Under the pieces are notes generated by a model. It was not told where the DNA came from. It searched no databases and worked only from the letters and a program-made list of their open reading frames with translations. 64,000 nucleotides of DNA. Source: Zygnema cylindricum (taxonomy: Eukaryota; Streptophyta; Zygnematophyceae; Zygnematales; Zygnemataceae). Below are positions 56,601-64,000 of this stretch, one piece after another (position 1 is the stretch's first letter; each line of letters starts with the position of its first letter). The translations under genes and the position numbers were made by a program. The stretch covers positions 198,327 through 262,326 of the forward strand of contig JBBHKE010002092.1 in NCBI GenBank assembly GCA_037447655.1, in the 5' to 3' direction.

Positions 56601-57630
56601 TTGAATGTCCATTGTCTAGAATCCAATTTTCAATGTACAATGTCCGATGCCAGTTTTAGTGCTCACTTCCCAATTCTAATGTTTGATGTTCAATTTCTGA
56701 CGTCCAGTGTCCAATGTCCAACGTCCAATATTTAATTTTCACTTTTCATTGGCTGGTGCTTAATGTTCAGGATCCAATGCTCGGTGTTAATGTCCAATGT
56801 CTAATGCCCATTGTTCAATGTTTAATGTTCGCTTCCAATGCGAAGTGTTTAACGTCCAATTTCGAATGCCCAATGTCCACTGTCCAAGTTCCAATGTGCA
56901 ATATTCAATTTCCAATATTTGCTGTTCACTTTCAATGTCAAGTGTTCAATGTTCAATATCGAACGTGTAATGTCCAATGTTTAATGTTCAATGTCCAATG
57001 TCCAATGTCCAATGCTTAATGTTCAGTGTCCAATGTCCAATGTCCAATGCTTATGCTCAATGTCCAATGTCTAATGTCCAATGTCCAATGCTTAATGTTC
57101 AATGTTCAATATCCAATGTCCAATGTCCAATGCTTAATGTTCAATGTTCAATGTCCAATGTCCAACGTCCAATGCTTAATGTTCAATGTCCAATGTCTAG
57201 TGTTTTATATTCAATTTCGAATATCCAATGTCCAGAGTCCGATGTCCAGCTTCCAATGTTCCATGCCCACCTGCCCGCCAGCACGCCGTTGGAGTCGTCC
57301 AGCAGCGCCGTCGCTAGCCCTGCCGCCTTCAGCAGCCGCTGCTGCAGCCGAAGCTTGCGGCAGCTGCATCTAGCAAAGCTTCCGGATTGTGTCGCTCCCA
57401 TGCCGCAACAATCGCTGGCCCATTTCCTGCACTTGCGATTAGCTTGCATTAGCAGCTATAAGTGGAAAACAGCTTAAAAATAAAAAGAAACCTTGGTGAA
57501 GCTGACATGACAAAAATAAATTGTAAGGAGACTGCACGAACGTGACTCACTTGGTCGTCCACATCTGGTGACGGCTCTTCTCAACGTCTCCTCTACAAGC
57601 GCGACACTTGCTCTTGGCACTCGGCGCCAT
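47645..57630 (-). CDS. Hybrid histidine kinase: three PAS domains, HisKA, HATPase, receiver (PAS-histidine kinase type)
   Basis: Fourteen exons join in phase with GT-AG introns: 57630-57551, 57426-57271, 55731-55641, 55097-54921, 54482-54156, 52990-52916, 52318-52055, 51774-51603, 51100-50862, 50318-50209, 49772-49628, 49191-49154, 48905-48578, 47956-47645; 837 residues. PAS1 spans about 68-160 (ends [11 protein letters not shown]), PAS2 184-287 (ends MIWVCQDIT), PAS3 295-410 (ends [13 protein letters not shown]). A helical linker leads to the H-box [15 protein letters not shown] with His440. ATP site: N-box [11 protein letters not shown] (Asn553/557), G1 DTGVGIP (593-599), G2 YGGTGLGL (621-628). 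Receiver: LVAEDN (Glu691/Asp692), phospho-Asp735 in [10 protein letters not shown], Thr769, Lys791. No membrane segment, so cytosolic. It should autophosphorylate and pass phosphate His440 to Asp735. The type resembles PHK proteins of mosses and liverworts. Exons 3-14 are firm; the Cys-rich N-terminus (CRAC, later CC and CSC) rests on phase only. Confidence 0.9.
50185..50222. repeat. 18-bp tandem duplication covering the exon 10 splice donor
   Basis: AAATTGAACCTGTGAGTG occurs twice in a row. On the transcribed strand this gives two copies of CACTCACAG|GTTCAA, 18 nt apart. The first is the donor used in the model (exon end 50209). Use of the second would insert six residues (RFNFTH-like) in frame just after the kinase N-box. 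Confidence 0.85.
50530..50815. repeat. Degenerate TATGGTTC word array in intron 9 of the kinase gene
   Basis: Variants of GGTTCTATGGTTC, TATAGTTC and ATGGTTCACATGG follow one another through the intron with loose 7-9 base spacing. It is not a clean tandem repeat. On the transcribed strand the word reads GAACCATA. Confidence 0.7.
51240..51362. repeat. TA-rich microsatellite in intron 8 of the kinase gene
   Basis: Runs of ATATAT broken by GTAT and CAT between about 51248 and 51350. The plus-strand IYIYIY open frame here is an artefact. Confidence 0.9.
56455..57258. repeat. Degenerate heptamer array (AATGTCC type) filling intron 2 of the kinase gene
   Basis: About 800 bp made mostly of 6-8 base words CAATGTC, CAATGTT, CAATGCTTAATGTT, clearest at 56960-57200. 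On the transcribed strand the word is GGACATT. It ends about 10 bp before the exon 2 donor at 57271. The long plus-strand frames ([12 protein letters not shown]) are products of the repeat. Confidence 0.88.
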
Positions 57631-58662
57631 GGCTTGTTGACGACTGGACCGTAAGTTTATAGCTCGACCCTACAGCGGCGTGATTTAAAAGTTGAATAGG
57701 GTAGTTACACGTACGCGATAACTGATACTGGCCAGATTAACCGTAATCGAACAAACGAATGTACTTTTTGAACAGGATCGTACAGTCTTTGATACAGAGG
57801 CTTTGATTACTGCACCAGTAACGCCTGTCACAGCGTACTTGGAATTCCCCTAATCCCCTCTGACACGTAGGACGAAACCTTGTGAACCTTTGGTTCCAAA
57901 ACTTCAAATACGATAAGGGGATTTGCATATGCTTGGATTTAGGGCGCGGCGCCATCAAATGATTGTCTTTCGTCTTGTCGGGAGGAGATTCGATATATCA
58001 GCTAAAAACCGTACGAAAATGTACGATCACATGGTTAAGAATAGCAGATTGTAGAGTACAGTACTGTACTGTACTGTACTGTGTTCTGGGTGAAAACGTA
58101 CGCAGATAAAGACTAGCCGTACCGTTCATGAAGTCTTTTGGAATTGCTGACTGGTCACGTTCAAAAAGAGATCAAATCATAAAGATTCTCATATGTACAA
58201 ATGGACTTAGTAGCAGCAGACATCTACAGTATTTGATGAATACAGTCTGGCGTCTGCACGTGAATTCACGTGGCTTCACAGACTGTCATAAAGGTGGCGG
58301 CTCCCTACACTTGCCACTATTTAATCGTTTAAACGGCCGTTGTAGCAGGTTCCAAATGCAGATTACAGCAGAATGTACTAAAAGTCCATATTATATAACG
58401 GAGACTCGGAGAGCCTTTCGTTTGAGCTTGTCGTATGTCATAATCTACGTATGGTTCGAACAATGGGATTCTATTGGTCAATTTTTGGTTGGCACTGAGC
58501 ATTTTTTGAAATCTTTGTCGTCGCTTAAATTTTATGTATTTTATTTTAAAGGCGCGGATACTTTTATTCCTTGTCGGTCACACTATATAATATTGCATAG
58601 AAATTCTATGCGTAAATGTTGCCGCTAGTGGTCCATATGTTTCGAAAGGATTTTTACATTTA
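57631..58662. other. 5' flank of the kinase gene, no other gene seen
   Basis: A minus-strand TATA-like CTATAAAC lies at about 57656-57663, some 25-30 bases upstream of the proposed ATG, which would leave almost no 5' UTR; it may be chance. A short TACTG repeat (about 58057-58081) is present. The 166-codon frame 58128-58628 (plus) has no known domain. Confidence 0.4.
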
Positions 58663-58804
58663 GGGTCAAGTTCCATCAGTCGTTTCTGTAATCGTACGGC
58701 CAACTCTGCTCATAAAAACAAAATAAGCGGTACGGTTTAGTACGGATACTCGCAGATTTCTGTAAACTACAATGCCCCACTTTTCGACTGATGGAACTTG
58801 ACCC
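58663..58804. mobile_element. 142-bp Tourist-like MITE
   Basis: Perfect 20-bp inverted ends GGGTCAAGTTCCATCAGTCG, flanked by TTA on both sides (58660-58662 and 58805-58807). It has the same end consensus (GGGT...CCATCAG) as the elements at 43278 and 44002. No coding capacity. Confidence 0.88.
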
Positions 58805-58807
58805 TTA

Positions 58808-59324
58808 AACGGACGATTCTGTCCGTGACGGGAATGTTTCGGGATTTGTTTTGACCGTCGTTCTGTTCGTTACAACAATGTCCGTTAAGGCTTACGGTCA
58901 TTTGTTTTTTTATAGAGTAATTACCAAGGGTACTTTCGCATGTAACCGAAACTTAGTCTTGCAAGTTTGTATTTTAGCGAAGATTCTCCGTACATCTTTC
59001 AGAGCATTCGGATGTAAACGCAAATAACTTGTCACTTAAAAAAGTGACTTACGTAGACGTGTACGAAGCATTGTGACAGATGAAGTGGTACACAAAATGA
59101 GGCGAAACTTCCACTCGACTTCAATTTGAGGCGTTTCCCTGCACGCTGTACAATTTTTGTGACTTCGTAATGTCCGTACGCCACATTGTCGACGTGTCGA
59201 AACCCTAAAGTACCTTTCGCTGTCGCACAGAAATGAGGTTTCGTTTTTAGTCTTCCCACTTGCCGACAGGTGGCTAATGTTTTTCATGCGCCGTATGTGT
59301 GAAGACACGTGTTTTGTGAGAGAA
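58808..59324. other. Intergenic, no gene recognised
   Basis: Overlapping short frames on the minus strand (59032-59365) show no domain. The sequence is GTAC-rich. Confidence 0.4.
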
Positions 59325-59745
59325 GGCCCCTGTACGGAAATGAGCGCACGGAAAACAGTACGCACAGGCTAGAAACGTGCAGTGTTTTTTTTTTTTGGTA
59401 CTCGGCACACAAAAATTGTAAAATACTTCATACACGTGCGACAGTGTCTGCCTATTCGCTCACATTATTGGACTTTATTTCAAATCACCTCGCGAGGTGA
59501 TTTGATGTAAAGTTTGAACATGTGTTGAAAGGACGAAAGTGGGTCGAAATGCGCTAGACGACAAATTGTATCGCGCTAGAAGACAAACTACTGTACGTAT
59601 AAAGTTTTAAGGTAACGCAACTTGTACGGTGGTAATTTCTATTTTTTGGTACGGCTGCGGATTTTCTCTGTTTTTTCTAAGTTATGGAGGGGAAAACGAC
59701 AAAAAATAACTGAAACTTTAGCACATGCGAAAATACCCTAATTAG

Positions 59746-60535
59746 AAGTGTTGTGTATCGGCAAGGATTTGCCGATAACCGATATTGGCCTTTTTTCAGG
59801 TGGCCGATAATCGATATATTGGTACGATAAATCGCTATCGGTGTTATCGCCGATAAATACCCGATATTTATCGGTTATTATCGGCGATAACACCGATATC
59901 GATAATTATCGGTAATAACTGTAAGGACCGTACATATAAATGTACGGCAAGTACTCTTAACTGTACGTGTTATTCCTCGGACGCGCCGCATACCCCCTTC
60001 CCCCCGATTTAGGTAAAAATCGCGATATTTCCTTCATTATTTCTAATTTAAGGGGGTTTAACTTGGGTACCCCTTCTAGAATGTCCTTTTGATTGTTATC
60101 TTTTTATAAATGGCAGTTAATGGCGGCAGTCTGACATCTACTTTGTTCATCAGTTCGTCTGGTTTTCGAAAAAGTTTGATTTTACAAATTTACAATGTAA
60201 TTTATTTTTTTCGTTTCGGTACTATAATTTTAGAACTATAAACTATTATTTTAAATTTGTCAACGTTTATTTGCCGCGCTATCCGTAATAAATTTCAATT
60301 AAACAGCGTACGGAACAAATTTTTACACGTGGCATACCACGCTATATAAAGTCAATAATATAATGCAAAATATTATAAAGTACTATTGTATGCACACTAT
60401 ATTTTTTTATGTTATCGCCGATATGGAATTTGTTGGTCTCGGACCGATATATCGGGGGACCTCTTAACGTTCGATAACCGATAACTATTGGAATCACTGT
60501 TATCGCGATAATTTTTTTACCGATTCAAAACACTA
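59746..60535. mobile_element. 790-bp hAT-like inverted-repeat element
   Basis: The left end AAGTGTTGTGTATCGG and complement of the right end TAGTGTTTTGAATCGG are imperfect inverted repeats. The 8-bp target duplication CTAATTAG is exact (59738-59745 and 60536-60543). The interior has CGATAA/TTATCG palindromes and a GTGGCATACCAC motif. It is related to the split element at 35363-42021. No transposase is encoded. Confidence 0.85.
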
Positions 60536-60599
60536 CTAATTAGTAATTACTACACTAATATTGTTGTGCGCTGAAGGGAAGAGGTCACAATATGGTACC

Positions 60600-61220
60600 C
60601 GAATCCGTACCACACCAATACGCGGCCGGCCGAGTCAAATCCATAGCAGATTCGAGTACCAAATTTCGGGGGCCAACCGGATTCAGCCGGTTGATTCAAA
60701 CAAAAACAAAAAACAAATCGGGTACGGCCAGATTCGGGAACCCGATTGTGACCCGTCTGGTGAGGGGTCTTGGTCAGAGGTCCAAAAGTCAAAATTTTAG
60801 ATAACCAAAACCGACCGTTTTTTTTTTCAAAAACTGAGAACCCGATGCCCGACCGGGTTATGTCATGCTCGAAAATTGTTAACCGTTACCCGAAACGCGT
60901 TTACAAAAATAAAAGTTAACCGAAACTCGATATTTTGCGACTAACCGTACCCGCCGTACCCAAAAAAAGTACAAAATTAATGGTATATTTCCCTTTTACC
61001 TTCCACGATACCAAGAAAAAAAAAGTACAATAATGGTGGATAGTATGGACAACATTTTTTTTTTGTTTTTTGCTTATCCGACCGTAACCGATTTTTTTTC
61101 TGCGAATCAACCGCCTGGATCGGTCCGCACCCCCAAATTTGGCACCGAAATTCGTTTCGGATCCGACGTGGGCGGTCGGTTACGGTTTCGATTAACCGTT
61201 TGCAACCTTTGGTCCTGATA
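60600..61220. repeat. Long imperfect foldback repeat
   Basis: The left arm (about 60630-60750: ACCAAATTTCGGGGG, CCGGTTGATTCAAACA) and the reverse complement of the right arm (about 61070-61190: GCCAAATTTGGGGGTGC, GCGGTTGATTCGCAG) align over roughly 100 bases with mismatches. It is probably a foldback or MITE-type element with worn ends. Confidence 0.55.
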
Positions 61221-62291
61221 TATTGCTTCGAAACAAACAATTTTTTTTCGCCGACATGTGTAAAAATAAAATATATTATCTCATAGTACTTTATACTAAA
61301 TTGTATTATTTATATTTATTATATAGTGCGGCATGCCGCGTACAAAAAAGTATAAGTGTGCATCATGAACCATACGTTTACGCAGGTAATTATGGGGCCC
61401 GGTATTTATCTATAATTCTTCGTGATATCTCAGCTCTTTATCGTCAAAACTTTGTTACCGATACACCGGACCAACATATCGGTTAAATGGCATGCCAAAA
61501 AAAGGTACATATCGGTTATCGGCAGATGGCTACTAATAGTGTTGGGTATTGGGTAAATTCATATCGAGATTATTTTGATAATCGATATATCGAATATCAA
61601 TCAAGCAAACTCCTTAATATATTATACCGGGACCAACATAATTTATCACGATGCATAGTATTTTTTAAATTTTATATTTTATATAATATGTTTTTTTAGC
61701 GAAAAAGACAAATTATTTGATACGCAACGTACAACCTGATTTTCGTTCCGTGACTTAAAGGTAGATGCCTCAAAATGTAACCGACAAAAAAATACTAATT
61801 CTGTAATTCATACAATTACTTATTTAGTACATAGAGAACTTTACGTACGAAAAGTTCACACTAATTTAATTAAAGTATGATCTGGAAAAGTATATATACA
61901 TATATATTATTATTTTTATTGATTATTTTTTGAAGTGTACAAAATGTGAATTTTTATTGTTATTTTTACTAATTATTTTTTGAAGTGTACAAAATGTGAA
62001 AGTTTAATGTTATTTTTATTAATTTGGAGTAGCAATAGCTACAACTACAAGTTGCAACAACACTAGTACTGGCGGCAGCAGTAGTAATAGCAGCAATAGC
62101 AAGAATAGTTTTTTTTTTTTTTAAAAGCCTCGATATATTAGCGATACGATACATCGGCGATATATCGCGATATTTAGCTTTTCGATATATCGAAGCGATA
62201 TATCGATTATCGGGTACCTGAAATTCGAAACATAACGAATATCAGCAAATTGTCGATACCCAACACTTGCTACTAATACACAACACTACAA
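61209..62291. mobile_element. Degraded hAT-like element, interrupted near its right end
   Basis: The interior resembles the other hAT-like copies (a GCGGCATGCCGC palindrome at about 61328 and GTTACCGATACACCGGACC). The right end TACACAACACTA at about 62277-62289 is displaced from the preceding GGCAGATGGCTACTAA by a 732-bp insertion. The left end was not found. Confidence 0.55.
61537..62268. mobile_element. 732-bp nested hAT-like element
   Basis: Inverted ends TAGTGTTGGGTAT and AAGTGTTGGGTATC, flanked by exact 8-bp duplications GCTACTAA (61529-61536 and 62269-62276). The interior is dominated by CGATATATCG words. No transposase was seen. Confidence 0.82.
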
Positions 62292-62745
62292 CCTGAATCG
62301 CTACACTAATTCGGCCCCCCCAAATTTTGACTCTCGAACCTAAAACGGAATTAATAATTATATTTTTTCTTTACGTTAATATATGTACGGCTTAATTAGC
62401 GCCAATGACTATAATTTGGGCAATTTCTAAATAGTGCAGGTGTACAAAATGTGTCAATCCGTACAAAAATTGCTTTTTTTTACGTACAAACGTACAAAAA
62501 AAATGTTAGATTATGGCGTCGAGACGGGAAAGTGAATGCCCATGCCATGGGAAAGCACCCTGAGATTTGATTCCTAGTAATCGAGACGGGATAAAATCAC
62601 TCGAACGTGTTCCCACATGTTCAAACTTGGACTGTGTTCTTGGACTATGTGAACACAGCCAATAGCGGCTACACTTTGGGAATGCGCATCCAAATTAGTG
62701 TTAGATGTATATGTTGGCGTTAATGTTTTGTTTTCGTTACGTCGT

Positions 62746-63011
62746 TGAACCCAACATAGAGTTAATAACCCTAATTTATCTGTTGCACTACTTATTTCTC
62801 AACATGAATCTACAGTTCCAAATTTTCAATATCAAGGGCTCATTGATATGACAACTCGATTTCATTAGTAACTCTATTTTTGGTACATGTTTCTAACGGT
62901 GAAATTAAATATAATTTTTATTGTTGGTGCTCTATAGAGGCTTCAATGCCAAGAACAAAACAAAAACGTCAAAAGTTGAGCCGTAAAGTTAAAAGCACAA
63001 AAAAATAATTT
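62746..63011. other. Intergenic, nothing recognised
   Basis: A/T-rich sequence between two inverted-repeat elements, without open frames of note. Confidence 0.4.
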
Positions 63012-63430
63012 ATTGTGTATTGGTAGTTATTTTTCGAAAACCGATATGTACTTTTTTTTTACCAACTGATAACCTATATATTGGTCTAGTATATGAGTTA
63101 CGAAATTATTGCGGTAAAAAATTGATATATCACGATAAATTACCGATAAATATTGGGTCCAAAAATTATCGGCAAAATTAGACGTTTTAGAGTAAAATTG
63201 TACTTTTTTGTACATAAGTACGAAACAGATTGTCGTACGTGGCATGCCACGCTATAAAATGTACACAATATAATATACTACCATATATAATACCATATGT
63301 TTTCCACTTATTGGCGATAAAGATTTGTTAATTTCGAAGCAGTATACCGTGACCCCTCATCATTCGATATCTGATAATAATTGGGTTTCTTTTTATCGCG
63401 ATAAGTTTTGACACGATACACTTCACTAAA
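63012..63430. repeat. Old hAT-like element copy
   Basis: It begins near TTATTGTGTATTGG and ends near GACACGATACACTTCAC, weak versions of the family ends. It keeps ACGTGGCATGCCACG at about 63237-63251 and TTATCGCGATAA near 63395. No target duplication is visible. Confidence 0.5.
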
Positions 63431-63521
63431 AAATCCCTACAAAAGCTTGAAATCGCCTCAAAAGCTAAAAAACCAAATCGAAAATCTTGAAATACTCCTA
63501 AAAACGCAAAAGATAAAATTA

Positions 63522-63541
63522 GGGTGAACCTCTATCAGGCG
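63522..63541. repeat. Left end of a Tourist-like element
   Basis: GGGTGAACCTCTATCAGGCG preceded by TTA matches the end consensus of the elements at 44002 and 58663. No right end was found before the window ends, so the element may continue past 64000 or be truncated. No gene is seen from 63542 to 64000. Confidence 0.55.
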
Positions 63542-64000
63542 AAAAATGTGAGATTATTTACGAAATAACATACATTTCTGTAACATGTCGTACTTAAAAA
63601 AAAATAAATCCATGGTTACTGGAGATTTGGCAAGGTTCTCCAAAATTTTGAGCTACAAATTTGACCGTCCGATTCTTTGTTTTCAAAACAAAAGCTTATA
63701 TTATCCAATGTTCGGCTAGTGTTCTCAAGTGATTTCCAAGGAGGACACTAGCCACACACTAGACGAGTACGATTGGTGCACTTGGAAATTAAAAATATAA
63801 TTCACGGCGGACAAGCAATGACAACGTAACAACTAGCAAAGCCCTAGAGCCTTCGAACAAGGCGGATTCAAATCCACCGAGTAGACGAGAAAATCTTTGC
63901 TAGAGGACATCCTCTAACGCTTGCTTTTCCATGCATTGACCTTGACTGAAAAGAATTTGCAAAAGATGCGCAAGTTTTGGGCCACGTCTACAACCATCAC

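Larger units (their letters stand above)
59325..62745. repeat. Repeat family copy B, inverted relative to copy A and split by insertions
   Basis: 59325-59745 and about 62310-62745 match the reverse complement of 9010-9722, including the palindrome ATCACCTCGCGAGGTGAT near 59486-59503, the block GCACATGCGAAAATACCC and AATAGTGCAGGTGTACAAAA. The 2.5 kb between the two parts consists of other inverted-repeat elements. Confidence 0.65.

Noticed and set aside
56457-57477. Plus-strand frames of 92-166 codons reading [12 protein letters not shown]-like repeats
   Set aside because: They are produced by the degenerate heptamer array in kinase intron 2; the end of the last frame is the antisense of kinase exon 2.
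47645-57630. Bacterial origin or contamination suggested by a two-component kinase
   Set aside because: The gene is cut by thirteen GT-AG introns and such kinases are native to plants and algae.
58128-58628. 166-codon plus-strand frame
   Set aside because: No recognisable motif and no conserved context; left as intergenic.
63840-63900. B-box-like GGATTCAAATCC that could mark a tRNA gene
   Set aside because: No matching A-box or cloverleaf could be built around it by eye.

Overview
The window looks like nuclear DNA of a streptophyte, meaning a land plant or a charophyte-grade alga. Reasons: (i) a spliced gene whose protein matches, from memory, a conserved plant-lineage beta-propeller family almost block by block; (ii) a spliced PAS-histidine kinase-receiver gene of the type known from charophytes and bryophytes; (iii) plant-style Ty1/copia and Ty3/gypsy elements, one with a primer-binding site close to the initiator tRNA-Met type; (iv) hAT-like and Tourist-like inverted-repeat elements with 8-bp and TTA target duplications. 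Species is not assignable from this sequence alone. A bryophyte or charophyte is my best guess, because that kinase type is reported lost in flowering plants.

Layout. 1-7.3 kb: a minus-strand WD40-type gene in 8 exons (stop at 1910), with introns full of GA/CT tracts and small tandem duplications. 7.3-9.0 kb: no gene seen. 9.0-9.7 kb: a repeat with a perfect palindrome at its core, found again in inverted, split form at 59.3-62.7 kb. 9.7-34.2 kb: stacked LTR-retrotransposon wreckage of two copia families and gypsy-like elements, containing one well-preserved non-autonomous element (15253-20095; 1404-bp LTRs, CGCCA target duplication) whose only ORF is a gag protein with a relic RNase H tail. 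35.4-42.0 kb: a hAT-like inverted-repeat element split by a nearly full-length but dead copia element on the minus strand. 42-46.4 kb: no gene; small inverted-repeat elements. 46.4-47.4 kb: two exact-period minisatellites (3 x 123 bp, 7 x 82 bp). 47.6-57.6 kb: the minus-strand hybrid histidine kinase gene in 14 phase-consistent exons (837 aa predicted), with word-like repeat arrays in two introns. 57.6-64 kb: nested inverted-repeat elements, no gene.

How it works together. Only the propeller gene and the kinase look like host genes. The kinase would autophosphorylate a histidine near residue 440 and pass phosphate to Asp735 of its own receiver, then to a phosphotransfer protein encoded elsewhere. 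The rest is transposon biology. The most unusual feature is that seven LTRs of one related copia/non-autonomous group carry, antisense to the LTR, a tRNA-like segment with a recognisable T-arm, usually an A-box, and a nearby T-run. In three members of the same group the gag start codon lies 20 bp inside the LTR.
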